From the NCBI GenBank assembly GCA_905182995.1, contig CAJJDP010000073.1, forward strand, positions 124,001-188,000: 64,000 nucleotides of DNA, written 5' to 3'. The translations under genes and the position numbers were made by a program. Numbering within the stretch: position 1 is the first letter of the stretch; each line of letters opens with the position of its first letter. The notes under the pieces were generated by a model. It saw nothing but the letters and a program-made list of their open reading frames with translations. It searched no databases and was not told where the DNA came from. The DNA is from Paramecium octaurelia. Its lineage: Eukaryota; Ciliophora; Oligohymenophorea; Peniculida; Parameciidae. Shown one piece after another: positions 1-13,452 of this stretch.

Positions 1-305
1 CAAAACATGTTGATTAACTTTAAAATATATTTCAATTATCGTTTCCTATCATCCCTTTTCATCTCTTAAAATAGATATTATATTGAACATAAGTATTTTA
101 TTTTACCGCTAGAAATTATTTTTTGCAATTTAAAAAGTTTATAAATAATAATTTTACTTCAAAATGGTTAGTTTAAGGGCATGTAAATGCAATTTCACAA
201 AATTGACTTAATCCCTAATATTATTTAATAGTTTTGAATCAATAAGTGATTAATATACACACAAGAATCGAATTCTTAATTCTAATTTTTATAAATATTT
301 ATTTA

Positions 306-1282
306 ATGAGTGACTACGAAAGTGATACAAAAGATTAATATCCAGCTGAAGTTGAATGGAAATAGAAAAGAGGCACTTTGGATTAGAGATAAAAAGATGA
401 AATCTATAGACTTTCAAAAGAATATCATTTCAAAGTATGAACTCTTATTCAAAAATTTTAGGAAAGCGTAGTTTATAACATTGCTAAAAGACATTATTAC
501 TAATTTGAGTTAGTTGAAAGAGATATCTAAGATCTTAAAAAATAAGATAATAACGACGATGGTGAATGGATTACAAATGACAATGAAAAATCAAAATCAC
601 AAAATAAGAATAGAAAAAACTCAAACAAGGATTATGACCAAAAGAATAACAGAAAGCAAAGTGATTAATACTAGAAATAGCAGGAATAAAGAAACAACAA
701 AAATAATGAAAGACAGGGGTATAATCAAAGATAATTCAAGTAATCAATTTCATAATTTTAAGTTCATCATAGAATTACAATAACAGAAACTATAGAGATG
801 ATACTAGAAATTAAGATGATGATTATGATCAATAAGATAATTAATAAAATTATAGAAATGATAGAGGTTAACAAAGATATTAAAAAAATACTTATAATGA
901 AGGATGGAATTAAAGAAGAACAAATTAATATTAATATTATAATAACAATAACAAAAACTATAACTAAAGAAGATAACAAAGGAACAGAAATGATGACTTT
1001 GTGTAATAACCATAGTATGTTCTTAAAGACCAATAAGCATCAGAATAATAATAAAGTTAGGTTCCAGCAACTAAATAATAAGTGAGTGATTCTGTAAATT
1101 AATAAATATAAGACTCTCAAAAAAGAAAAGAACCTTAATAATAAGATTAAAATTCCAATTAATAGTAATAATAGTAATAGTATCAATAATAGTAATAATA
1201 ATAATAATAACAATAATAACAATAATAATAACAATAATAATAATAATAATAATCACATTAATAATAACAATAACAATAATAA

Positions 1283-1314
<32 letters not shown>

Positions 1315-1870
1315 GCACCAATAACATTCAAATTAATAAACATCATAATAAGCAAAAGTATAATAAAATAATCAATAAAATATATCTAATTAAACTAATA
1401 AATCACAAACCAAAAGTTAAGCTGATCAAAGCACAAAAGTTTAATAGTAACCAGTCGTTTAATAATAACCAGTCGTTTAATAGTAACCTGTCGTTTAATA
1501 AAAATAATAGGAAGTTCATTAATAATAGCCATAAGTTTAAGTTAACCAATAGACACAATAATAAACAGCAGCAGTTTAAAATACTCCTATTCCTCCTTCC
1601 CAAGTGTAATAATAGGTTCATCAATCCTAAATTGGATAAACTTAAGCCCAAACAAATACATTACCATTACAAGAGTATAATTAACAACAAGATCAAATGA
1701 AATATCAGAATAATAGTGGATAAGGACCTTAATAATATGGTATTTAAACAGTGCCTTAGCAATAAAGATAATAAAAACCAATGTCTTAAGTTCCATTATT
1801 GGCGTAGTTCTTGATCTATCCAAATAACTGTACTTCATCAACAAACTTATTCCCCTTAACCATGGTATGA
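306..1870 (+). CDS. Q/N-rich low-complexity protein, 504 aa
   Basis: Code-6 reading frame from the first ATG after the AT-rich leader to TGA, with introns at 435-461 (GTA...TAG) and 740-762 (GTA...AAG). Removing both gives exactly 505 codons. The N-terminal 100 residues are charged and look folded (motifs HYYQFELVERDIQDL and GEWITND). The middle is N/R/Y/D-rich. From about position 1130 the protein is nearly pure glutamine written mostly as TAA, followed by three copies of QPVVQQ and a P/Q/V tail. This composition is typical of prion-like or condensate-forming proteins. I recognise no catalytic domain, and the function is unknown. The 740-762 junction is chosen because it restores a Y/N/R/D-rich frame; a TAG acceptor does not work there. 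Confidence 0.8.
1160..1325 (+). repeat. Polyglutamine microsatellite (TAA/CAA/TAG)n
   Basis: An almost uninterrupted run of TAA, TAG and CAA triplets in the coding frame of the 306-1870 gene, broken only by a few codons such as TCA-CAT. In the standard code it would be wall-to-wall stops; under code 6 it is a long polyglutamine tract. Triplet repeats of this kind are expected to vary in length between alleles. Confidence 0.9.
1448..1501 (+). repeat. 18-bp tandem repeat, three copies
   Basis: Three in-frame 18-bp units at 1448-1465, 1466-1483 and 1484-1501, differing at a TAA/TAG glutamine wobble and a CCA/CCT proline wobble. Each encodes Q-P-V-V-Q-Q. All the differences are silent, so the peptide is under some constraint or the duplication has been corrected at protein level. 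Confidence 0.9.
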
Positions 1871-2106
1871 ATTAAATATATAAATTAGTAAAATTTGAAT
1901 AACGCATTTGAGTAATTGCGATAGATTGCATTGAATTATGAATAAAAGTAATAGTGAGAGATTTCTTACATTTTTAAAAAATACAGTAAAATATATGTAT
2001 TAAATAATGGAAAAGCTATTAATTCTGAGTTTAATTTTCCTTCTGTTGATCTTTTTTGTTGCATAAAATTGATTTGATTCCTCACTTGTCTTTATTGATT
2101 AAAATT

Positions 2107-2622
2107 ATGATAAATATATAATCAATAAATACAAGCTAGGAATCAAATCCATTGAGTAGATCAATAAATTCCAAAAATGATAGTTCTTCTTCAATACATT
2201 AGAGTTTACCCAGTAACTCGAAAAGTGAGAATGATTTGGAAATAAGGAAATTAACTTGGGATTAATTTTAAGGAGTTCCTCCTGAAGATGACCCAGCTTT
2301 GGCACATACAAGATGGAAAATTGGATATAATTATTAAGTGCATCATGAAACTGATAAGATTTAAGTGATTGCTGAAGTTTGGTGTAAGGTTGACCCTTCT
2401 TCCTGGACACGGGAGAAAATTGATGAGCTATTGCATCATTAATAAGGTTTATCGATTTGTAATATGAATAGGGCACTTTTATATAGGAATGATTTGTGCT
2501 TTGGAGTTCAAGAAGAGAGTGTAAGAATTCTCCTTTAGCAAAGACTATAAGCAAGAGATTTCAGAAATTTTTAATAGGACATTGTAAGAATATTTAGAGC
2601 TGGAAAGTAAGTACAATATTGA
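2107..2622 (+). CDS. DUF922-like protein, 171 aa, active-site motif degenerate
   Basis: Single-exon code-6 ORF. The core contains LTWDQFQGVPPEDDPALAHT, which resembles the start of the bacterial DUF922 family (a W-x-D-F-x-G-x-P-P pattern). It is followed by a beta-rich stretch and then LLHHQQGLSICNMNRAL, at the place where DUF922 proteins usually carry an HEQGHF-type zinc motif. Here Glu and the second His are replaced (HHQQGL), so a metallopeptidase role looks lost. The family assignment is from memory of the motif and is tentative. No signal peptide is in frame, although a separate ORF at 2007-2072 encodes a hydrophobic leader-like peptide in another frame. The stop is TGA at 2620-2622. Confidence 0.6.
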
Positions 2623-2773
2623 GACGTTGAATATGTTAAATACTGCTAAATAACGATAATGGGATATAAAGATAATGAAATAATTAAATTCGCTATCGAA
2701 ATATACATGAAGATACTTATGGAACTTGTAAATTAAATAGTGTATTATGATAATTGTGAAAATATGATATTTT

Positions 2774-3700
2774 TCAAATAACTTAGTCCAATCTTCTAAG
2801 AACACCACAAGTGTTTCCGCTTTAGAGCCAGATGTGTCCGTTGAGTCCCCAGCCTGTTCCCCAAGAGTTTCTGATTAACCAATTTCCACTTTTATCATAT
2901 CCAACAGCTACGACAGCATGGTTAGTTGATGTGTTAATGCAGTCAAAGAAGACACCTTCAGTATATCCTTTCCAATTTGAAGCATGGACACTGACAGAAA
3001 TGGGATATTAAGCAATTGCCTCATAAGCTTAAGTAGCAGTAGACCATGTTTTTCTTCCAGTTCCTCTAGCTAAGGGATCTCCTGTTGCTTATTAGCAGGT
3101 GTTGTCCTTTGCATTGTATGGGTATTTAGTTTCCAAAATAGCACCATTTTTATTTAAATAATCAATAGCGTTTCCTGCAAAACCACCATTACATCCATAT
3201 GAATATTTGTCACAATCAACTAAGTGTTACTCAGAATATATGTCGTATTATCCCTTTGTAAAGATGAAATATGCTTCAAAAGCACCAACTGCAGAGAATG
3301 ACCAACATGATCCACATTATCCTTAATTCTTGATTGGATTCAATTTTCTTGACCAATCAACACTTTCAGGATAGTTAAATGATGTAATGTTTTCTTCAAC
3401 TTCAACATGAGAATCATCAAGACCACCGAGGTAAATAGATTCGAATTCTTCGTCTGTAAGGGTAGCGAATTGATTCAATCCGAGTTTATAGCTGGATTGT
3501 CTGCTGTTTACTTCTTGATAGTAGTTGTAATTTTGTTTGAAGATTTCAAATCTGTATTCATCTTCAAATTAGCTGGCAAATCTTGCTTAGTATTTTTGTT
3601 TCCATTCAGAATATAGGGTTCTCATGGGATCTTCTTGACTCAAATAGCTTGTTGTTGCAAGAAGAACAGTTGTAAAGAGTGCAATTAATGTCTTATTCAT
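2774..3700 (-). CDS. Cathepsin L-like cysteine protease (papain family C1A), 308 aa
   Basis: Intronless preproenzyme. A hydrophobic signal peptide (residues 1-18) is followed by an I29-type propeptide ([14 protein letters not shown]) and a mature domain starting near NYPESVDWS. The active-site Cys lies in [12 protein letters not shown], the His in [12 protein letters not shown] and the Asn in [12 protein letters not shown], so the full catalytic triad and oxyanion Gln are present. The size is normal for ciliate cathepsin L. It is probably lysosomal or phagosomal, or secreted, in digestion. The start is the first ATG upstream of the signal peptide, and the stop overlaps no neighbour. Confidence 0.96.
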
Positions 3701-4313
3701 TAAATTAATTAATAAATAACCTTCTTCTTCTTTTCATTTATAAAGGAAAGTACATGAAGTCATCAAAATTTATAAAATATGTAATCGAAATTTTGTGATT
3801 ATTTACACATTCGTGATAAAAGAAAACTAATAGGATCCCTATAATCTCTAACATAAGCCCTTTCTCACGTCATAGATTCATGAGAACAATTTTTCTTGAT
3901 TTTCATCAGACTCTGAAATATATTAATGTATATTCAAAATCCCCCTTAACTAAGAATGATTATTCAAATAGGAAGAGAAGATTTGAAAGAATGGAATCAA
4001 TACTTACTTAGATGGAGTTATCATTTTTTTTACAACTCTTAGTTTTAAATTAAATATAATATGAGAAAACAATCAATCTTTTTCAATGTAATGACAAATG
4101 TATGTGATGATTTTTGTTTTGGATAAGAAGAACCAAAAATAAAAATGAAGAGTGATTTTTATATCAAATGACGTATAATTATTAAAAGATATTAAATGAA
4201 CTCATAAAAATAAATTGATGTAAATTGAGAACCTACTTACTAAGGAAAAGGTGGAAATGTGATTATTAATGAAAGGATTATATTTTAGTGTGTGATTAAT
4301 AAATTTATTTTGT
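3701..4313 (+). other. Intergenic region between divergent genes
   Basis: 613 bp of AT-rich DNA between the starts of the protease (minus) and the PH-kinase (plus). It should hold both promoters. I see short A/T tracts and scattered TGA codons in all frames, with no coding potential, RNA gene or clear motif. Confidence 0.6.
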
Positions 4314-5999
<1,686 letters not shown>

Positions 6000-6112
6000 T
6001 ATTGCTTCTATTACTTAATATCAGTTTAACATATATTAACTTAGCATTTAGTTTCTTATTCCTTAATTGGCAGTGTTTGAGTTAATAATTAATAAATATT
6101 ATAATTACCAAA

Positions 6113-9100
6113 ATGAACAGGTAACTTACACCTGATGGTACCAAATCAACAATGAGAAGTACTATTTTACCGAAGATTGCCAATAAACAATCTAAATTAG
6201 AATAACAACAAAGTATCTACTAAAGTGTGGATGCAGAAAAGATGTAAAAGAAAACAAGGAACTTTGATTTCTCAAACCTGTAGAGAACAATTCAGACTAG
6301 TTATTCCAAGAGCAGACAGAAACAAAGGACTATCCTATAACCCTTAACTCATACAACAAATAACCGAATCTAGACCAAATAATAGCTAAACAGAATAATA
6401 AATCAATTGATCCGAATAATGTAAAATGATGCTGAATTTATGAACTCATGTAAGCATTTGCATGTCAATTCATAAAAGTTATCATAACTATTGCTCATGC
6501 TTACTCCACATAATTTTGAGACCGAAGGATTCTTCACAATTCATCGTAAGTTGAAATAATAATCACTGTCAAATGAACACTCTTATTTTATTGAAATTGA
6601 TAGAATGTTTTTTAGTGTCTCTAAATTAAACATTCCTGTACCATTATAGCATTTGATGCAGTTATCATAATATAGTGATTCCCTTTTTTAAGATAATTCC
6701 TTTGGCATGATAGTGAATTACTAATAAATGCTATCGATTTTAAAGTAAGCATATCAAGTACATAAAAACATGCTGTCATAGCAAGAGTTAAGCACAACTA
6801 CAGCAAGTGATGACGAAGAAAGGTTGTCACCATCCACTAGAAGTATGATTATATAAATAGAACACTAGTTGTATAGAGATTATTGTCTCGCAATACTGCA
6901 AGAAAGGTTCAATTTAAATAGAAGCGACTGGGTTACATCAACGATTAGAATATGGTTGCTTATTACGATTCCTTTACTGACTTGAAAAAGAAACTAGAGA
7001 GAGATTGGAATGCCAAGAACTATATCTTTGGATGTATCAGATTCGGTTATATTGACCTTATCAAATATCCCCAATATGTTGATCATTAAACAAAGAAGGA
7101 ACTCAAAATATTCGGCTAATAGAGATCAAGATTGCCTATATCCATACAAGTTGTCTATAAACATAAATCACAAGTGATGAATCAAGAAAAGGCATTGAAC
7201 AAATTGAATCTGTATCATCCAAAGAATATTTATTATGAATCATATACTAAGGACCCTGATTTTATATCTAGAGTTTGTTATTTGAATGTAATCAAATCTA
7301 ATTATTGATTAGGTGTATAGTTTATCCAATAAATTTGAATCTATTTACACATATAAGAATGATCAGATAACCGATTACAATATAATGCATATTGATAATA
7401 TCTGCATCAAGAACTTATTCGCAGAATAAACAGAAAATATTACCAAAGATTATGCCTTTGATGATTAATAAGGTGGTTTCCATATTAAAAAGAAGGAATA
7501 TCGTCCTCTGGATTTAGAATAAGCGGATTCATCAGATTCAGAACCTGATCTAGATGTGTATGATCCACTTTATGTGAAGAGCATACAATCATATCCACAG
7601 TACTTGATAGAAACTTAGATTCAATTCACTTTTCCATTGCTCTACAGATATTATTACAATAAAATGTCAACGAATGCAAAGATCATTCGTGATAATTACA
7701 CAGAGTAATATTGCAAATTCATAATTAAGATTAGTTGATTAATGCAAGATAAAACCTGAATAGTAATTCAAAGAGAAATTTGTCAACGTGCCAAGTCCTG
7801 ATAATTGCAATTATCAAAGACACAAATATAAGCAACCAGAGACTGTAGATCTAACTGACGAAAGCGATAACGAAATATACGAACAACCACTTGAGGCTTT
7901 AGATAAATAAGATCTGTCTTTAAGTTTTAAGGTGCAACCACTAATCAAAGAAGAAGATTAACGAGAACATACTCAATATCTAAAGAGTCAATCCTCAATT
8001 ATAATACAGGATGAATAAAAAGTTAATGACAAAATTCAATTTGCTCATAATGTTGCTAGTCCATTCATTTGTTTATAATGTATTTTACTTCTTAAATTAG
8101 ACATCAGATTCTTATGCACTATTATTATAGTTAAGATTTCCATTATCAATTCATATGTAGATAATTCCATCCATAGTTGAACGAGAATTACCCTTGAAAG
8201 AAGTGAATATTGAAGCAAGTACCATAATTATCGATAATACTCTAACTATTGATTAAGGAATCAAGGATTTGGAATCCTATCCTATAATAGATATAGATTC
8301 CGAGGAAGAACCAAGTTTTGATGAAATGCCCCTTGAAATTGATTTGCCAGAATAAGTGGAATAGTAGACAATTGAACAAAAGAATGAAGATGATGAGGAA
8401 ATTACTATTGACAAAGTCACTGAATTTGTAGATTTGGAAATAAAAGATAGTCTCACCATTGAAGTTAAAAATGATTATGTAAGTAAATTGGTGATTGATG
8501 GATTTCCTATTTATTTTTATTTAGATGAACATCTTAGGAAAACTGAACCCCTCATTCACAAAGTTACTATGGAAGGCAAAGAAATCCAATCAGTCCAAAT
8601 AAGTTGTGAATAAAAGGGATCCAAAATTTATATCAAATAATTTGCAATCAAGGCTTTATGTGATTAAAGATTGGAAAGCAATATTGAGAAAAAGTAAAAT
8701 TTTGAAGAAGAGGATAAACAAGTCAATATTTATGAACCAATATCATTGCCTGAATAGTGGAATCAAGGTTAATTTGTTATCAATTTATATTGCTTGTAAA
8801 GAGAGGATGTGAACTAAAATGTAGAATGGCTCAAAAAGGTCTTGATCACTTATTTTCCTTAAATTATCATTGTAGAAGAGTATAGTGAATCCTTTGAGGC
8901 CTACATCTACGGAGTTGGTCCTAAGGATTTTAGAGATGCAAATGGAAGAACTTTGCTTTTTAGAAAAGACACCGAAGATTGGTATTATTTCGTCTTGATT
9001 TTAGGACTCAATTTAATCAAGAATTTTAATTCAAAACACTCCTAATCTATGATACAATATGCTACTTAATTAGTCTCTATGGATCTATTGATTAATTAAG

Positions 9101-9266
9101 TTTTGTTTAAAATAAATACATTTCAGAAAATCACTCAAAGCATACCAAATCTAAGTTTGAAAAATTACATTTGCATCCTTACAAATATGTTGAAAATGTA
9201 GAAAGGGAACGAATCAGACCCACAACTGGTTATAGTAAAGCAGGTCCAAGAAGATAAAATTATTGA
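6113..9266 (+). CDS. Large hypothetical protein, about 1008 aa
   Basis: Introns at 6843-6868, 7288-7312, 7705-7729 (AAG), 8080-8107 (CAG, least certain) and 8982-9004 give an open frame of exactly 1009 codons. The protein has a basic, Q/S-rich N-terminus, globular segments around DWNAKNYIFGCIRFGYIDL and GVGPKDFRDANGRTL, acidic linkers (DLTDESDNE; residues coded near 8280-8450), and a basic C-terminus ending GYSKAGPRRQNY. I do not recognise a family. The part around 8080-8190 could be spliced differently, since other junctions with the same frame effect exist there. The tail lies 50 bp from the tail of the minus-strand gene at 9317. Confidence 0.7.
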
Positions 9267-9316
9267 TATTATAAATATATCTATATAGATACAACATAAA
9301 CAATCTTTCTTTAATA

Positions 9317-9847
9317 TCAATTATATTCTGAGCATCTCCTTTTCTAAATATAATTAATATTATATTTACTAATTATTCTATCTAAGTTTATTGTCTATTT
9401 ATAAATAACATTGTTTTAGATTAAGATTGTAGCTTTTATTCTTTCTCCTCTTTTATTTATTACAAGAGTTTCAAGATTTTATTGTCAATTTGACATAGTT
9501 TCATCATTTCAATAACCATCTCCTCGATTTTTAATTATGTTGATAAATCTTTTTATCCTTTCGTTTTTTATAATAGAATGATTGACTTCTCAATTTTCTC
9601 TTTCAAATTCTCCATTTTCATTACAGGTTTCAAATCACTTTCACTAAAGTTAAATGTTTTAGTTCTCCCAGTTTTAAACTTTGGGCTTTAGCTATACAAA
9701 AGGCATGACTATTTTACTAAAGGTAGACTTAATTTAAAATATACATTTCATCAATTTTGTAGAATCAGGGGTTCGTTATTAGGTTGAAATAACACTAAAC
9801 TTAGAGGATTTCAAAGACTATAAACTAGGTTTCGATGAGAATTTCAT
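9317..9847 (-). CDS. Small basic coiled-coil protein, 158 aa
   Basis: Read on the minus strand with introns at 9717-9744 and 9344-9369, both GTA...TAG, giving 159 codons. The N-terminus is Ser/Lys-rich (starts MKFSSKPSLQSLKSSK). The rest is a predicted helix rich in Lys, Glu, Gln and Leu (for example KTKGQKDLSTQLKIEEM) and ends RRCSEYN. No known domain is seen. It may be a cytoskeletal or basal-body component, but that is only from composition. Confidence 0.7.
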
Positions 9848-11542
9848 AGAATGCATTTTAATGAATAAAATAATAAAATAACAATTTTCACCAATAGTAT
9901 TTAAACTTTTTTAATAAATTTTTAAGATTGAATATCTATAAATAAATAGTAGTTAAGCATTTATCAACTAAAAACAAAGCATAATCATTATGTTCCATTT
10001 AATTGTATCATCTAAAAATAATTCTCAGTTTAAATTATAATTTCTTAAAACTTTATTTCAATACATTTTTAATTATTTTATTGTCTAAATATCTGTAAAA
10101 CCGATTATATATTATTGAAATTATTTAAGTTTAGTAATTCAAAAGCTCTCGGGATTTTAATTCAAATCAATTTTTTAACATATAAAGAACCTCTTTATTC
10201 ATGAATTCGTTATTTACTAAGTTTTTTTGAATTTTGATATTGCTTAAATTTCAGCCCCAGGGATATTTTATACCATACATCAAATTTTACAACTTTACAA
10301 TTAATATATAGGTTAAATTATATTGAAAAGGTAGTAATTTTGTTATTTAGAAATTTATAATACCCCCTTCTAGATTCTAGAGTCGAATACTACTTATGAA
10401 ATGGAAAAATAGATCATAAAAAATGTTAAAAATTTCTATAGATGTGAACTAAAAGGATGTTTTATAAAAATTAGTAAAATATTTTACACATTTATTAATT
10501 ATACATTTTAGAGGTTGGGTTGATTAAAATTTATAAAATAAGATTTATAACACTGAATACTATATTATTTCAAAGCATCTAAACTTAAAATATTTATAAT
10601 TTTATTAATTTATTTTTGTATATTTAATTATAAACCAAGGAGTTTATTGAATCTCAAAACAGAGTAAGAAATTATAGGACAAAATGATGATTTATTTGTA
10701 TATATGCAAACTTCTACCATCTTTAAAGAGTTGGCTTTGCCAAATATATTGCAATTAATTCAGAAATATTAGTGTAATTAGATTTAAATATTCTTAGATT
10801 ATAGGTCCTATAATGGGATTTTTGTATTTTCAATGTTTTTGACACTAGGATTGTATCGGGCAATAGTTCAAAATATTTAATAGAATAACTAACCTTAGTA
10901 TAGTAGAAGTTAGTAGTATTAATATATTCAATAAACAAGTTACTTAAAATATGCCTAGTGAATTCATTATTTATGCATTTTTTTATGATTGGTTGATATT
11001 CAATAGTTAATTTGTTAATGAATAATGTCAGACTAATAATTAATTTAACTTTGCTGATTAAACATTTCTGTATAATCTATTTTAAAACCTACCATAATTT
11101 TTTGATGATTAGTAATAACTAGAAAACATTTAAAGTTCCGACTCAATTTATTAATTTGAATTCATGAGAAGCAAGTAATATTCCTATAATTGTACCCTTT
11201 TTATTTAAGAGTTTCATGCTTTTATTTAATTTCGATTTAGATGATTTTGAGTCGATCTATGTTATTTTTAAAAGTAATTTCATAAGTATTTTTAGGGAAA
11301 TAAAAAATTTTAGAAAAGGATTAATTAGATCATATCATTTTAAAATAAGATGAAAATTTGTCAATGATAATTAATTTTATTTTATAAATGGTTATTTTCT
11401 TCTGATATTTTCGATATTAAAACCTAGATTATAATTTATCTTAAAATTATAATAAATAGAAAATTAAATAATTATTAACATAAGAATCAAATTTAATATT
11501 CATTATTTATTTTGTTTTATATTAAAAATATTTTTACAAATA
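9848..11542 (+). other. 1.7-kb region without a recognisable gene
   Basis: This is the longest gap in the window. All frames on both strands carry TGA every few tens of codons, no exon chain with plausible introns could be built, and base composition is extremely AT-rich with many homopolymer runs. A few G/C-richer islands occur (for example around 10250 and 10370-10390, with a short inverted TCTAGA-like motif). It could hold regulatory DNA, a non-coding RNA, or decayed sequence. I see nothing specific. Confidence 0.5.
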
Positions 11543-13219
11543 ATGGGAAAATTAGAAAATGGTAAAGGTTCAATGAGCTTGAGTTCTTTATTTTGTCTCA
11601 ATAAACTAAAAGTAAGAACACAAGTTTTGATAATTTAAGTGATAATTCAATTTTTAGTAGGAAGTTTATTAACATTAATAAGTTATTTAGCATTTTAATA
11701 CATTATTGATATGTACTCGGAAATCTCTTTAGATTTCTATGTTTTATAATATTACAAAAAAACTGATATGATCACTTATTTATAAGTAAGGAGTTCTTAG
11801 GAAGTATTACTCAGAAGTTAAACTCATTTATTAAAGTCTGATTTCTTATATCAATTTATACAAACCTTAGATCTGTAATATGTACAATAGCCTTTAAATT
11901 GTCTAAATTACGATGACAAATTGGACAAGTATTAATACGAGTAAACATTTTGTTATGGTTTTTTCGGAGACCAAGCGTACTCCTTTACTGATAAAGATGC
12001 ATTGGCTCTCAATTATTCTTCTTTCTTAACTTAAGTCTTACCAATGATGGATATGGATTTGGATTTGTTATTTTCTACAATTGGGGATTAGATGTACTTT
12101 TCTATTTGGCCTGGTGATCCTTTTCCAAACTATAAGCCTCATCGTAGGATATGGTATACTAACCATTTGAAGCAAATAAAAGAAAAAAATTATAATTTGA
12201 CTTATTTTAGTGAGCCTTATATTTTATGGACTTGGTTTTTGTTTATGGTGACTTAGACAAGGAACATGACAAATTTAAATGGAGGATTGGATGGGGTTTT
12301 TGGGAGTGATTTAAATTTTAGTCTCTTTCACACTTTATAGTTGAAGTAAGAAAATGTAACTTTTTCGATAATTGATTAAAAAGGTCAATTTCTCTTGAGT
12401 TAATTCAATATAAGTGAAAATACTTATATATATGATACGGATATATCTGGATTCACAAGGGAGGATTTCAAATAAATAAATAATTATTTGCATGAAACGC
12501 AATTTACTAATAATTGCTCTAAGATTAACCAATTAATGGATAATTAACGACTTTGTAGATATAATTAGAAAACTAAAACTGAAGAATTAATAGTAGCAAA
12601 GTTATTATATCCTACCGATTTGATATTGCTGATGTAATAGATTTCACATCTATCGTTTTAGTTAAGTAGATCTTCTTGAAAAGGAAAAGGAACTATTGAA
12701 TCAGCTTACTCAAATTAAAAGAAATTTTGAAGATTTCTTTAGGATATATATTTATATTGGAATTTCAACAGGATTATTCTCAATCATGTTGAGTTCATTA
12801 GTGATCTATGTGACATTGAGTCCAATCACAAATCTTATTTTGTATACTAGCTAATAGATTACTAAAGAATCTGATCTTATGCAATAGTAGATAAACTAGA
12901 AGGTTCGACTTAAAAAAAGCAAATACTCTTTGAAGACTATACAAGAATTGCATTAGGCCTTTAGGAGAATGAATGTCCGATTGTTTAACCACAAGGAAGG
13001 CAGAAAAAATAAAACATGCACAGAACTTGAATAAATTTAGTTTCCTCTGAAACCTTTGGAGAGATTTTCATTTAATGTATCAAAGATCAATGTAAAATTT
13101 AAGTATAAAAGTAGAATTACAATTTTAAGAATGAAGATTTGTAAATGTTTTATCCTTTTGAATTCTTGCGACTTCATTAAAAAAGAAAAAGACACTGGTA
13201 TAATTACATTCAAAATTGA
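11543..13219 (+). CDS. Two-TM sensor protein with extracellular Cache-like domain, 541 aa
   Basis: Introns at 12634-12661 and 13092-13114 give 542 codons. A first membrane helix (near FLVGSLLTLISYLAF) is followed by about 300 extracellular residues. Motifs PHRRIWYTNHLKQIK and YFSEPYILWTW match the R-x-W-Y plus SEPY pattern of double-Cache sensory domains. A second helix (IYIGISTGLFSIMLSSLVIY) leads to a HAMP-like basic tail of about 120 residues with no kinase, cyclase or methyl-accepting output domain. The architecture and tail match the genes at 18231-19847 and 34150-35640, so these are paralogues. The end at 13219 could extend if one more intron is used. Confidence 0.8.
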
Positions 13220-13452
13220 AGAACACCTTCATTTATTCTCATGTGTGATAATTAATATTATTATTTTCAATCTTTTTAAGTATATAGATTTTAGTTAAGA
13301 ATGTTGATAACTTTGATTCTAAACTAGACTGATTTGAATATTATTAGATTGTCTTCGTTAGTTTGGAGTTTGAGATCTGTATAAGATAAGTAATATATAT
13401 TCTGATTAACTATAATAAAATATATAAAATAAACAGAAATATTCAAATTTGA

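Noticed and set aside
1160-1325. Telomeric or centromeric repeat
   Set aside because: The triplet repeat is in frame within a gene and is not the ciliate C4A2/C3A3-type telomere sequence.
2620-2622. Reading frame stays open past the TGA of the DUF922-like gene
   Set aside because: TGA is rare by chance in this composition, and the continuation runs antisense into the protease gene with no familiar sequence, so it is not evidence of readthrough.
3407-3616. Plus-strand ORF opposite the cathepsin gene, and similar ORFs opposite other genes
   Set aside because: Shadow frames caused by the scarcity of TGA. The opposite strand carries a full catalytic gene.
10723-10938. 71-codon minus-strand ORF in the 9848-11542 gap
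   Set aside because: Composition is that of random AT-rich DNA, with no flanking exons and no recognised motif.
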